From: an uncultured Eubacteriales bacterium
GTDB lineage: Bacteria; Bacillota; Clostridia; Christensenellales; Aristaeellaceae
Assembly (NCBI GenBank): GCA_900548145.1
Contig: URJB01000040.1
Coordinates: 1-21,110 of the forward strand
Reading direction: 5' to 3'
Length of the DNA: 21,110 nucleotides
Made by a program: the position numbers and the translations under genes. Of the stretch, positions 13,821 through 21,110 are shown piece after piece (the stretch's first letter is position 1; each line of letters begins with the position of its first letter). Below the pieces are notes generated by a model that had not been told where the DNA came from, searched no databases, and saw only the letters and a list, made by a program, of their open reading frames with translations.

Positions 13821-14897
13821 ATGGCAAAGCGCATCGTACTGACCGGCGGCGGCACGGCGGGGCACGTGACCCCCCACCTGAGCCTGATTCCCCGGCTGAA
13901 GGAAGCAGGGTATGAAATTCATTACATCGGCACGGAAAACGGCATCGAGCATCAGATGATCGCCGCCATTCCGGGCATTACCTATCACTCGGTGAAAAGC
14001 GGCAAACTGCGCCGCTATTTCAGCCTGCAAAATTTTTCCGACCCCTTCAAGGTCATTGCCGGGGCGGCAGAAAGCGTCTCCCTGATGCGGAAGCTCAAGC
14101 CCGACGTGGTGTTCTCCAAGGGCGGCTTCGTCAGCGTGCCCGTGGTGGTGGGCGCGTGGATGTGCCATGTGCCCACGGTCTGCCACGAGAGCGACCTGAC
14201 CCCCGGACTGGCCAACCGCATCTGCGCCAAGTTCGCATGGCGGGTGGCGGCTACCTTCCCCGAATGCGCCAAGGCACTGGGGGAAAAGGGCGTGATGACC
14301 GGAACGCCCCTGCGGCCGGAGCTGTTTCAGGGCAGCCGGGCGGCGGGACTGGCGCTGGCGGGCTTTGACGGCAGCAAACCCGTGCTGTTGATGACCGGCG
14401 GCAGTCTGGGCGCCCAGAGCGTGAACGCCTGCCTGCGCAAGGCTTTGCCGGAGCTTCTGCCCCGCATGGACGTACTGCACCTGTGCGGCAAGGGCAATCT
14501 GGACGAAAGCCTGAAGGATCTGCCCGGCTACTGCCAGAAGGAGTTTCTTTCCGCTGAAATGCCGGATGCGCTGGCCGTGGCGGACATCGTACTGAGCCGG
14601 GCGGGCAGCAATACCCTGAGCGAGCTGCTGGCCCTGCACAAGCCCATGCTGCTGGTGCCCTATCCGCTGGGAGCCAGCCGGGGCGACCAGATCGAGAACG
14701 CCAAAAGCTACCAGCGGCAGGGGCTGGCTCATGTGCTGATGCAGGAGGACATGACCCCCGAGACCCTGACTCAGTCTCTGCTGGAGCTGCTTTCCCAGCG
14801 GCAGGAGCTGGCGAGGACGCTGGAGGCCTATCCCGTAAAGGACGGCACCGATGCGGTACTGGAACTGATCGAGCAGGCGCAGAAGGAGAAAAAATAA
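13821..14897 (+). CDS. murG: UDP-GlcNAc:lipid I N-acetylglucosaminyltransferase (358 aa)
   Basis: Peripheral membrane glycosyltransferase (GT28) making lipid II, the last cytosolic step of peptidoglycan precursor synthesis. The N-terminal glycine loop GGGTAGHVTPH (9-19) contacts the lipid I diphosphate. FSKGGFVSVPVV and HESDLTPGLANR are conserved. The C-terminal domain has MTGGSLGAQSVN and the UDP-GlcNAc site SRAGSNTLSELLALHKPMLL, ending PYPLGASRGDQIENA. The length is typical. ATG at 13821 has GGAGGT about 7 bases upstream. It stands outside a dcw cluster, next to sigE, with its own promoter. A link to spore cortex synthesis is conceivable, but a housekeeping role is equally likely. Confidence 0.93.
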   Translation: MAKRIVLTGGGTAGHVTPHLSLIPRLKEAGYEIHYIGTENGIEHQMIAAIPGITYHSVKSGKLRRYFSLQNFSDPFKVIAGAAESVSLMRKLKPDVVFSKGGFVSVPVVVGAWMCHVPTVCHESDLTPGLANRICAKFAWRVAATFPECAKALGEKGVMTGTPLRPELFQGSRAAGLALAGFDGSKPVLLMTGGSLGAQSVNACLRKALPELLPRMDVLHLCGKGNLDESLKDLPGYCQKEFLSAEMPDALAVADIVLSRAGSNTLSELLALHKPMLLVPYPLGASRGDQIENAKSYQRQGLAHVLMQEDMTPETLTQSLLELLSQRQELARTLEAYPVKDGTDAVLELIEQAQKEKK

Positions 14898-14907
14898 GCA
14901 AACGCAA

Positions 14908-14955
14908 ATCCCCCGCAGGAGAAGATTGTTCGTCCTGTGGGGGATATTTTGGTTT
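14908..14955 (+). terminator. terminator of murG
   Basis: A 13-bp stem, ATCCCCCGCAGGA (14908-14920) with TCCTGTGGGGGAT (14933-14945), one G-T pair, is followed by ATTTTGGTTT. It begins 10 bases after the murG stop. Confidence 0.83.
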
Positions 14956-14973
14956 TCACTTGAAAAAGGGTAT

Positions 14974-14998
14974 AAAAAAACCTGTCCAAACGAACAGG
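14974..14998 (-). terminator. terminator of the tRNA operon
   Basis: On the minus strand, CCTGTTC and GGACAGG (plus 14998-14992 and 14987-14981; one G-T pair, loop GTTT) are followed by seven T (14980-14974). It lies 6 bases beyond the tRNA-Glu 3' end. Confidence 0.85.
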
Positions 14999-15004
14999 CA
15001 TTTC

Positions 15005-15079
15005 TGGCAGCTCCAAGGGGAATCGAACCCCTGATTTCGCCTTGAGAGGGCGACGTCTTAACCGCTTGACCATGGAGCC
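15005..15079 (-). tRNA. tRNA-Glu (anticodon CUC)
   Basis: A complete cloverleaf with encoded CCA. The acceptor GGCTCCA pairs with TGGAGCT (one G-U pair), discriminator G. The D arm is TGGTCAAGCGGTTAAGA. The anticodon stem TCGCC/GGCGA encloses loop CTCTCAA with anticodon CTC, decoding GAG. The T arm contains GGGGTTCGATTCCCC. The GAG-specific isoacceptor fits the G-ending codon preference of the flanking genes. Confidence 0.95.
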
Positions 15080-15080
15080 A

Positions 15081-15154
15081 TGGCTGGGGAACTAGGATTC
15101 GAACCTAGACAATACGAGTCAGAGTCGTAGGTGCTGCCATTACACAATTCCCCA
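15081..15154 (-). tRNA. tRNA-Gln (anticodon CUG)
   Basis: A complete cloverleaf with encoded CCA. The acceptor TGGGGAA pairs with TTCCCCA, discriminator G. The anticodon stem TACGA/TCGTA encloses loop CTCTGAC with anticodon CTG, decoding CAG. The T arm contains CTAGGTTCGAATCCTAG. It is first in the operon; one base separates its CCA end from the tRNA-Glu gene, so processing must separate them. Confidence 0.95.
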
Positions 15155-15177
15155 CCGCATCATTGGATGCAGGAGCT

Positions 15178-15206
15178 ATTATATAAAAAGAGGGAGGAAA
15201 TGTCAA
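15178..15206 (-). promoter_or_regulatory. perfect consensus promoter of the tRNA-Gln/tRNA-Glu operon
   Basis: On the minus strand, TTGACA (15206-15201), 17 bp, TATAAT (15183-15178). All 12 positions match the sigma-A consensus, as expected for strongly expressed stable RNA. The leader before tRNA-Gln is about 17 bases. Confidence 0.9.
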
Positions 15207-15298
15207 GCGCTTTTTTTTCGAAAATCCGCCCTTTTGCAAAAAAAGTACGCTGTGCTGCTGAAAAGTTGCCCTTTTTCCTTCAAAGACAGAAAGAGTAC

Positions 15299-15327
15299 AT
15301 GACAATTTCCCTAAAAAATGCTATGAT
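15299..15327 (+). promoter_or_regulatory. promoter of asnA
   Basis: ATGACA (15299-15304) and TATGAT (15322-15327) are 17 bp apart, with a TG extension (TGC, 15319-15321) before the -10. The leader is about 33 bases, too short for a T-box riboswitch. Confidence 0.7.
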
Positions 15328-15366
15328 AGGCAGAAGGAAATCCTTGATCGCAAAGGGGCGGGAGCT

Positions 15367-16374
15367 ATGAGCAAAACCTTTATCCCGGCCGGTTATGAGC
15401 CGAAACTGAGCCTTTATGAAACGCAGGCCGCTATCAGCCTGATCAAGCGGACTTTTCAGGACCATCTGGCGCAGGCGTTGAACCTGAAGCGGGTGTCCGC
15501 GCCGCTGTTCGTGGAGCCCTCCACCGGCCTGAACGACGACCTGAACGGCGTGGAGCGTCCCGTCAGCTTTGATATCCCCGCCGCAGGCTTGGACGCGCAG
15601 GTGGTGCAGTCGCTGGCGAAATGGAAGCGCATGGCGCTGTACCGCTACGACTTCCATCCGGGCAAGGGCATTTATACCGACATGAACGCCATCCGCCGGG
15701 ACGAAGAACTGGACAACCTGCACTCCGTCTACGTCGATCAGTGGGACTGGGAGCGGGTCATCACCCCGGAGACCCGCAATCTGAACACCCTGAAGGATGC
15801 GGTGCGGGAGATCGTGGGCTGCATCAGCGACGCTTCGCTGATCGTCAACGGCCGCTATCCCAAGCTGCATACCCAGCTGGGTCGGGAAGTCACCTTCGTT
15901 ACCGCCCAGGAGCTTCTGGATCTTTATCCCGACAAGAGTCCCAAGGAGCGGGAGTATCTTTTCGTGCGGGAGCACCCCATCACCTTCCTGATGGGCATCG
16001 GCGGCAAGCTGTCCAACGGCCAGCCCCACGACGGCCGCGCCCCCGACTATGACGACTGGACCATGAACGGCGATATTCTTTTCTATAATCCCGTGCTGGA
16101 CTGCTCTTTTGAGATCAGCTCCATGGGCATCCGCGTGGATCGTCAGGCTTTGGATCGTCAGCTGACGCTGACCGGCTGCGATAACCGCCGCCAGCTGCTT
16201 TTCCACAAGATGCTGCTGAACGACGAACTGCCCCTGACCATCGGCGGCGGTATCGGCCAGAGCCGCCTGTGTATGCTGCTGCTGGGCAAGGCCCACATTG
16301 GCGAGGTGCAGTCCTCCATCTGGGACGAAGAAACCCACCGCATCTGCCGGGAAGCCGGCGTGACGCTGCTGTAA
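15367..16374 (+). CDS. asnA: aspartate-ammonia ligase (335 aa)
   Basis: Ammonia-dependent, ATP-consuming (AMP-forming) synthesis of asparagine from aspartate in the cytosol. The fold is related to class II aminoacyl-tRNA synthetases. Family stretches are MSKTFIPAGYEPKLSLYETQ, RVSAPLFVEPSTGLNDDLNG, YRYDFHPGKGIYTDMNAIRRDE, and VYVDQWDWE. The C-terminal GGGIGQSRLCMLLLGKAHIGEVQ contains the class II motif-3-like arginine. The length is close to the Escherichia coli enzyme (330 aa). AAGGGG (15353-15358) lies 8 bases before ATG 15367. It is monocistronic and divergent from the tRNA operon, ending in a shared bidirectional terminator. Confidence 0.96.
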   Translation: MSKTFIPAGYEPKLSLYETQAAISLIKRTFQDHLAQALNLKRVSAPLFVEPSTGLNDDLNGVERPVSFDIPAAGLDAQVVQSLAKWKRMALYRYDFHPGKGIYTDMNAIRRDEELDNLHSVYVDQWDWERVITPETRNLNTLKDAVREIVGCISDASLIVNGRYPKLHTQLGREVTFVTAQELLDLYPDKSPKEREYLFVREHPITFLMGIGGKLSNGQPHDGRAPDYDDWTMNGDILFYNPVLDCSFEISSMGIRVDRQALDRQLTLTGCDNRRQLLFHKMLLNDELPLTIGGGIGQSRLCMLLLGKAHIGEVQSSIWDEETHRICREAGVTLL

Positions 16375-16398
16375 CGGAACCATCTTCCCCGATAGATG

Positions 16399-16432
16399 AA
16401 AATCGCCGCAGGAAAACTCCTGCGGCGGTTTT
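16399..16432. terminator. bidirectional terminator between asnA and the phosphomutase gene
   Basis: A 15-bp stem with one T-G pair: AAAATCGCCGCAGGA (16399-16413), loop AAAC, TCCTGCGGCGGTTTT (16418-16432). A-rich and T-rich flanks let it act on both convergent genes. Confidence 0.88.
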
Positions 16433-16451
16433 GCATATTTTTCTACTAAAA

Positions 16452-18176
16452 TTACTTCAGCAGCTTCCGGGATTCCTCAGTCAGGTGGCTGAGCAGCTCC
16501 TTGGCCTTGGCTTCGTCCCGGTCGTTGACGTTGACGTACAGCTTGATCTTGGGTTCGGTGCCGCTGGGACGGACGCACACAAAGTGTCCGCCCTCCATGG
16601 CGAAGTACAACACGTCGCTCTTGGGATAATCCAGCTTCGCCACAGCGCCCGTGGCCAGATCGGTGTCCGTGCCCCGGAGATAATCCTTCACATGGGCCAC
16701 CTTCACGCCGCCGATCTCGGTGGGGGGATTCTCCCGCACCCGGGTCATGATCTCGCCCATCACCTTCAAGCCGTCGATGCCCGGCAGGGTGGTGGATTCC
16801 ACATGCTCCAGATAGTAGCCGTAGGTCTGGAAAATCTCCTGCATCACATCGCACAGGGTTTTGCCCTTGGTGCGGTAATAGGCGGCGGCCTCGGCGATCA
16901 GCAGGGAGGCGTTCACGCCGTCCTTGTCCCGCACAAAGGTGCTGGACAGGAAGCCGTAGCTTTCCTCAAAGCCGAAGAGGAAGGTGTGGCTCTTTTCGTC
17001 CTCGAACTGCTGGATCTTTTCGCCGATGAACTTGAAGCCCGTCAGCGTATCGAACAGCTCCACGCCGTAGGCAGCGCAGATGGGCCGGGCCAGCTCGGTG
17101 GAGACGATACTCTTCACCGCCGCGCCGTTCGAAGGCAGTGTGCCCAGCTCCTTCTTGCCGCTGAGAATATAGTTGAGCATCAGGCAGCCGATCTGGTTGC
17201 CGGTCAGCAGACGGAAGCTGCCGTCTTTTTCCCGCACAGCCACGCCCAGACGGTCGCAGTCCGGGTCGGTGCCGAAGATCGCGTCCGCGCCCACCTCGTC
17301 CGTCAGCTTGATGGCTAGCGTGAAAGCGGAGGGATCCTCGGGATTGGGCACCTTCAGGGTGGAAAAATTGGGGTCGGGGTTTTCCTGCTCCTTCACCACG
17401 CTCACATTGGTGATGCCGATCTCGTTCAGGATGCGGCGCACGGGCACATTGCCGCTGCCGTGAAGGGGCGTGTAGACGATCTTCAGGTTTTTGCCTTCCT
17501 CCCGCACGATGTCCGGGTGGATGCTCAGGGTCTTCACCTGAGCGATATAGTCGTCGTCCACTTCTTTGTTGCCGATGATCTGTAAAAGGCCGCTTTCCAG
17601 CGCAGCTTCCCGTTCCATGCGCCTGGCGGCGGTAAAGCTGAGCGCGTCGATCTTGGCGGTCACTTCGGCGGCCACCTCGGGACTGATCTGCGCGCCGTCC
17701 TCGGCGTAGACCTTGTAGCCGTTATACTGGGGCGGATTGTGGCTGGCGGTGATGACCACGCCCGCTGCCGCGTGCAGATGGCGCACGGCGTAGCTCAGAA
17801 TGGGCACGGGCCGCAGCGCGTCGAACAGGAAAACATGCACGCCGTTGGCGCAGAGCACCAGCGCGGTCTCCTCAGCAAATTCCCGGCTCATCCGGCGGCT
17901 GTCATAGGCGATGACCACGCCCCGGCGCCTGCTTTCTTCATTCGCGGAAAGGAAGTCCGCCAGACCCTGCGTAGCCCGGCGCACGGTATAGACGTTCATC
18001 CGGTTCATGCCCATGGCCAGCACGCCGCGCATTCCCGCCGTGCCGAAGCTCAGGTTGCGGTAAAAACGATCCTCGATCTCCTTTTCATCGCCCTCGATGG
18101 CCTTCAGTTCCGCCACAGCCTGTGCATCCGCCGCGAAATCGCGCAGCCAGGCCTGATAGTTATCCCGGTAGCCCAT
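16452..18176 (-). CDS. alpha-phosphohexomutase, phosphoglucomutase PgcA type (574 aa)
   Basis: Interconverts hexose-1- and hexose-6-phosphates in the cytosol (glucose most likely, possibly mannose), supplying sugar nucleotides for envelope polymers. All four family domains are present. The catalytic phosphoserine is in TASHNPP (143-149, Ser145). The magnesium site is DPDCDR (D304, D306, D308). FGFEESYGF is the sugar-binding loop, and RPSGTEPK (536-543) is the phosphate-binding loop. The length of 574 aa fits the long PgcA/PGM2-like group rather than GlmM (about 450 aa). AGGAGG lies 8 bases before the ATG at 18176. It has its own promoter and terminator. The substrate is assigned from family length, so pgcA is probable rather than certain. 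Confidence 0.9.
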   Translation of the reverse strand: MGYRDNYQAWLRDFAADAQAVAELKAIEGDEKEIEDRFYRNLSFGTAGMRGVLAMGMNRMNVYTVRRATQGLADFLSANEESRRRGVVIAYDSRRMSREFAEETALVLCANGVHVFLFDALRPVPILSYAVRHLHAAAGVVITASHNPPQYNGYKVYAEDGAQISPEVAAEVTAKIDALSFTAARRMEREAALESGLLQIIGNKEVDDDYIAQVKTLSIHPDIVREEGKNLKIVYTPLHGSGNVPVRRILNEIGITNVSVVKEQENPDPNFSTLKVPNPEDPSAFTLAIKLTDEVGADAIFGTDPDCDRLGVAVREKDGSFRLLTGNQIGCLMLNYILSGKKELGTLPSNGAAVKSIVSTELARPICAAYGVELFDTLTGFKFIGEKIQQFEDEKSHTFLFGFEESYGFLSSTFVRDKDGVNASLLIAEAAAYYRTKGKTLCDVMQEIFQTYGYYLEHVESTTLPGIDGLKVMGEIMTRVRENPPTEIGGVKVAHVKDYLRGTDTDLATGAVAKLDYPKSDVLYFAMEGGHFVCVRPSGTEPKIKLYVNVNDRDEAKAKELLSHLTEESRKLLK

Positions 18177-18214
18177 GAATGACGCCTCCTGTTTTTCGTA
18201 ATGTACGCCTTTGT

Positions 18215-18243
18215 ATTATACGGTCTTGGCGGCCGTTTGTAAA
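18215..18243 (-). promoter_or_regulatory. promoter of the phosphomutase gene
   Basis: On the minus strand, TTTACA (18243-18238), 17 bp, TATAAT (18220-18215). It lies 39 bases before the ATG. Confidence 0.82.
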
Positions 18244-18346
18244 TCCTTCCGCCTGAAGCCGTCAAAACCAAATCCATTTTGTAACAATTCCGGCCGATTT
18301 TTCTGCCAGACGTCCCGAAAATCAAAACAATTTTGAAAAATGAGCA

Positions 18347-18375
18347 TTGACATTGTAATAAATTTGTAATATTAT
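18347..18375 (+). promoter_or_regulatory. promoter of the large wall-protein gene
   Basis: TTGACA (18347-18352) and TATTAT (18370-18375) are 17 bp apart. The leader is about 75 bases. The spacer between this and the divergent phosphomutase promoter is A+T-rich, with no other element that I can identify. Confidence 0.78.
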
Positions 18376-18457
18376 AGGGATGCTATGGAGGGTTCATGGC
18401 GTTTGATAAGAAGCGCCCCTTGCCGGACGCGATGAGAATATAACGGAGGTCGGCAGT

Positions 18458-21040
18458 ATGACAGCAAACTGCATCCAAAAAACCTGCGCCAGCCTGAGAC
18501 GCGTATGCGCTGTGGCTCTGGCGCTGTGCATCGCATTGGGAGCGCTGAGTCTGCCCGTTTCAGCCCGGGCCGATGCGGCGTCCTTTGTTCAGGTCAGCCT
18601 GGCGGGTGCAAACGCTTACGATTCGGCCAATGCGGCCACCATCCTGCAAGCAGGCACCGTACTGATGCTGCAGAACCCTGTCAAGGCGGCGTACAATGGT
18701 CAGGAATACTACTATGTATACTACAACAGCGCCGTTTATCACATTCTGGCCACGGAAGTGAGCCCGATCAGCGAAGCGGACGCTCAGACCTACGTGCGCA
18801 ATAATCTGTGGACTTCCACGGCCTTCACCACGCTGAAACGGGAGCTGAACCTGACCGGCGAAATCCGGGTCTATGCCCTGCAGCTGGCGCTTCAGACCCT
18901 CGGCTATTACTCCAACAGTCTGGACGGCAACTACGGTAAAGGCACTGAGAAGGCCGTGTACAAGTTCCAGCGGGCCAACGGCCTGAGCAAGGACGGCGAC
19001 GCGGGCCCCCTGACCCAGCAGGCGTTGTTTGCGCTGGCCCGAAACAAGGGAGGCTCTTCCTCCGGCGGCTCCTCCGGCGGTTCTTCCTCCGGCCCCACCG
19101 TCATCCCCGGAACGACGGGCACCAGCGGCACCCTCCGTACCGTTGCCTCCGTCAATCTGCGGGAAAAGGCCTCCCAGAGCTCGACCAAGCTGGCCAGCGT
19201 GCCGGTGAACTCGGTGCTTACTTATTATAACACCTCCGTTTCCGGCGGCGTGACCTGGTATCAGGTGCTTTACAACAACAAAAACGGCTGGCTCATGGGC
19301 ACCTATGTGAACGTGACCTCTTCCTCCACCGGCACTGCCTCCGGCACCCTGACCACCACCGCCAAGGTGAACCTGCGCAAGAGCTCCTCCAAGTCCTCCG
19401 TCCGTCTGGGCGTGGTGCCCATGGGCGTGAAGCTGGCCTACATTGACGCGAAGACCTCCGGCGGCGTGACGTGGTACAAGGTTTCCTACGGCGTGAACAC
19501 CGGCTGGCTGATGGGCACTTACGTCAACGCCAGCGGCAGCGGCAGCAGCTCCGGCGGCAACAGCGGTTCCGGCGGAAGCTCCAGCGGCTCTGTCACCGTG
19601 ACCGGCAAGGTGGAGATCACCAAGGTCAGCACCCGGGTGCGCAAAACGCCCGGCGGCGCCAAGACCGGCGTGGTACTGGCCAAGGGTTCCGTGGTGGAGA
19701 TGATCGGCGCGTCCGTTTCCTCCGGCGGATACACGTGGTATCCCGTCCGCACGGGCAGCGTCACCGGCTATGTGCGCGGCGACTGCGCCACCGTGGTGGG
19801 CAACAGCGGCAACACTGGCGGCGGAAGCACCGCCGTCAATCCCCGCAAGTACATCACCCTTCCCATGAACACCTCTTTGTACACCACCGCCAGCCGGACG
19901 GCCGTGGCCATGACCGCTCCCCGGGGCGCGGTGGTGCAGATGGCCAGCGATTCCACCGTCACCGGCTCGGACAGCGCGGTTTACTGCTCGCTCTACTATC
20001 AGAGTAAGCTCTACTACGCCCTGTACTCCGACGTTTCCTCTGGCGTAATGAGCGACACCCAGCTGGCCGCCTATGTGCTGCAGCTGTGGAACAGCACCAT
20101 GAACGATAAGTTCTACAACGACGGCACGCTGGTGGGCGACGTTCGCGTCTATGCCATGCAGCTGGGTCTGTACGTGTTGGGCTACTACACCGGCGCGCTG
20201 GACGGCACCTACGGCGCTGCCAGCGAGGCGGCGGTGAAGAACTTCCAGCGGGCCCAGAAGCTGGATCGGGACGGTGTAATGGGCGTCAACACGTGGGCAG
20301 CCATGGCCAATCTGGCCAAGCAGGTGTCCAACGGTTCCGCCAACTCCGGTGTGACCCCCAATCCGGGCGGCGGCGGCTCCTCCGGCGGCGGAAGCACCAC
20401 CGTAACGGACTTCGGCACCATCACCTCCATCACCAAGCCCACGTGGACGCAGGCGGACGAGGGCAACTACTGGCCCAAGTACACCTTTGCCACCGTGCTG
20501 GATATCACCAGCGGCAAGGTCTTCACCATCTACCGCACCGGCGGCACCAACCATCCCGACGCGGTGCCCTACACCGAGGCAGACACCAAGGCCATGTGCG
20601 AGGCCGTGGGCTTCACCTATCCGGCCCGCCGCCCCAACAGCGACGAGCTGGCCAAGATCGTCGCCGATAATTCCAACAACAACGCCAACTACACCTGGCC
20701 GGACTACAGCGGCAAGCTGACCGGCGTAACGAAGATCGGCAGCGCGTGGGATCGCCGTCCCGCCCTGCTGAACGTGAACGGCAAGGTGTACGCCGTCAGC
20801 ATCTACGGCTGGCCCCACGGGTTCATGGGCATTGGCGCCAAGGACGGCCTGAGCACCCAGAAGTTCCCCAACGGCAAGCTGCTGTATGAAAACAACAACT
20901 TCTACGGCTGCTTCTGCGTCCGCTTCTACAACTCCGCCGGCCACGGCAGCGCGAACCAGACGGTCATCAACCAGCACAATGCCGCCGCCGACCAGGCCTA
21001 CAACTACGCTAAGCAAAAGTGGCCTTCCCTCTGCAAATAA
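18458..21040 (+). CDS. exported cell-wall protein: duplicated PG-binding module, three SH3b domains, unusual C-terminal domain (860 aa)
   Basis: Secreted protein expected to bind peptidoglycan. Signal peptide 1-39 has a hydrophobic core, ALALCIALGALSL, and VSARA before the cut. Module A (40-195) is an uncharacterised SH3-like segment plus a PG_binding_1 domain (LQLALQTLGYYSNSLDGNYG...AVYKFQRANGL). A Ser/Gly linker follows, then bacterial SH3 domains at about 225-287, 297-357 and 380-447, the first two ending in GWLMGTYVN. Module B (463-622) repeats module A (MQLGLYVLGYYTGALDGTYG...AVKNFQRAQKL). After a Gly-rich linker, the C-terminal domain (about 650-860) has RTGGTNHPD (693-701), WDRRP (764-768), WPHG (785-788), GCFCVRF (817-823) and GHGS (828-831). 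I have seen similar domains at the end of clostridial wall proteins, but without an established function. CGGAGGT lies 7 bases before ATG 18458. Confidence 0.9.
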   Translation: MTANCIQKTCASLRRVCAVALALCIALGALSLPVSARADAASFVQVSLAGANAYDSANAATILQAGTVLMLQNPVKAAYNGQEYYYVYYNSAVYHILATEVSPISEADAQTYVRNNLWTSTAFTTLKRELNLTGEIRVYALQLALQTLGYYSNSLDGNYGKGTEKAVYKFQRANGLSKDGDAGPLTQQALFALARNKGGSSSGGSSGGSSSGPTVIPGTTGTSGTLRTVASVNLREKASQSSTKLASVPVNSVLTYYNTSVSGGVTWYQVLYNNKNGWLMGTYVNVTSSSTGTASGTLTTTAKVNLRKSSSKSSVRLGVVPMGVKLAYIDAKTSGGVTWYKVSYGVNTGWLMGTYVNASGSGSSSGGNSGSGGSSSGSVTVTGKVEITKVSTRVRKTPGGAKTGVVLAKGSVVEMIGASVSSGGYTWYPVRTGSVTGYVRGDCATVVGNSGNTGGGSTAVNPRKYITLPMNTSLYTTASRTAVAMTAPRGAVVQMASDSTVTGSDSAVYCSLYYQSKLYYALYSDVSSGVMSDTQLAAYVLQLWNSTMNDKFYNDGTLVGDVRVYAMQLGLYVLGYYTGALDGTYGAASEAAVKNFQRAQKLDRDGVMGVNTWAAMANLAKQVSNGSANSGVTPNPGGGGSSGGGSTTVTDFGTITSITKPTWTQADEGNYWPKYTFATVLDITSGKVFTIYRTGGTNHPDAVPYTEADTKAMCEAVGFTYPARRPNSDELAKIVADNSNNNANYTWPDYSGKLTGVTKIGSAWDRRPALLNVNGKVYAVSIYGWPHGFMGIGAKDGLSTQKFPNGKLLYENNNFYGCFCVRFYNSAGHGSANQTVINQHNAAADQAYNYAKQKWPSLCK

Positions 21041-21042
21041 CG

Positions 21043-21088
21043 GCAGGGGCTGAGCCCCTGCACCCCACACCGCGCCCATAGGGCGCGG
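21043..21088 (+). other. two G+C-rich hairpins after the wall-protein gene
   Basis: GCAGGGGC (21043-21050) with GCCCCTGC (21054-21061), and CCGCGCCC (21070-21077) with GGGCGCGG (21081-21088). Neither is followed by a T-run, so they are not classic intrinsic terminators. They may stabilise the mRNA end or mark the start of an intergenic repeat cut off by the window edge. Confidence 0.5.
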
Positions 21089-21110
21089 GGCACACGAGGG
21101 AATGCTTCTT

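Noticed and set aside
15207..15250. Long A/T inverted repeat between the tRNA promoter and the asnA promoter
   Set aside because: CTTTTTTT and AAAAAAAG pair across a 20-base gap, but no gene ends here. It is better explained as A+T-rich promoter-upstream DNA than as a terminator or riboswitch.
15328..15366. T-box or other riboswitch in front of asnA
   Set aside because: The leader is only about 33 bases and has no antiterminator or T-box sequence.
19060..20400. Short Ser/Gly-coding DNA repeats as a possible CRISPR or tandem repeat array
   Set aside because: The repeats are irregular codon-level Ser/Gly linkers within the wall-protein gene, without constant spacers.

Overview
The window looks like chromosome of a G+C-rich, anaerobic, spore-forming member of the Bacillota (Clostridia-like). 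The evidence is a spoIIGA-sigE pair with Spo0A-box-like sites in front of it, strong AGGAGG-type ribosome binding sites, consensus sigma-A promoters, several TTG starts and one probable CTG start, a long flavodiiron oxygen-scavenging protein, and a secreted BspA-type repeat protein of a kind common in gut Clostridia. I cannot name the species.

Layout. 1-409: gene-free, G+C-rich and full of small hairpins, ending in the terminator of the flavodiiron gene. 410-2206 (-): four-domain flavodiiron protein with a hairpin-bearing leader. 2452-8104 (+): capF and capG (UDP-FucNAc-type sugar precursor synthesis, without capE), a MATE transporter, murA with its own promoter, and a J-domain protein that apparently starts at CTG.

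8105-12100: an accessory region of small genes. An XRE regulator faces an A+T-rich operon (108-aa unknown protein, secreted BspA-like protein, 81-aa unknown protein) across a spacer with inverted repeats. It is followed by a DUF4160-DUF2442 pair bracketed by two nearly identical terminator hairpins. A divergent pair comes next: an 80-aa helical unknown with a perfect consensus promoter, and a 69-aa XRE protein.

12100-13741: sporulation locus, spoIIGA (protease) then sigE (pro-sigma-E), preceded by two Spo0A-box-like sites. 13821-14897: murG. 15005-15154 (-): tRNA-Gln(CUG) and tRNA-Glu(CUC), one base apart, behind a perfect consensus promoter. 15367-16374: asnA. 16452-18176 (-): alpha-phosphohexomutase. 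18458-21040: a large exported wall protein with a duplicated peptidoglycan-binding module, three SH3-like domains and a C-terminal domain that may be a divergent transpeptidase.

How it works together. Much of the core content serves the cell envelope: murA and murG in peptidoglycan precursor synthesis, the phosphomutase and CapF/CapG in sugar precursors, and the last gene in the wall itself. SpoIIGA and sigma-E start the mother-cell programme of sporulation. The middle accessory region has lower G+C and many small independently promoted units, and was probably acquired in pieces. No CRISPR array, insertion sequence or rRNA was seen.
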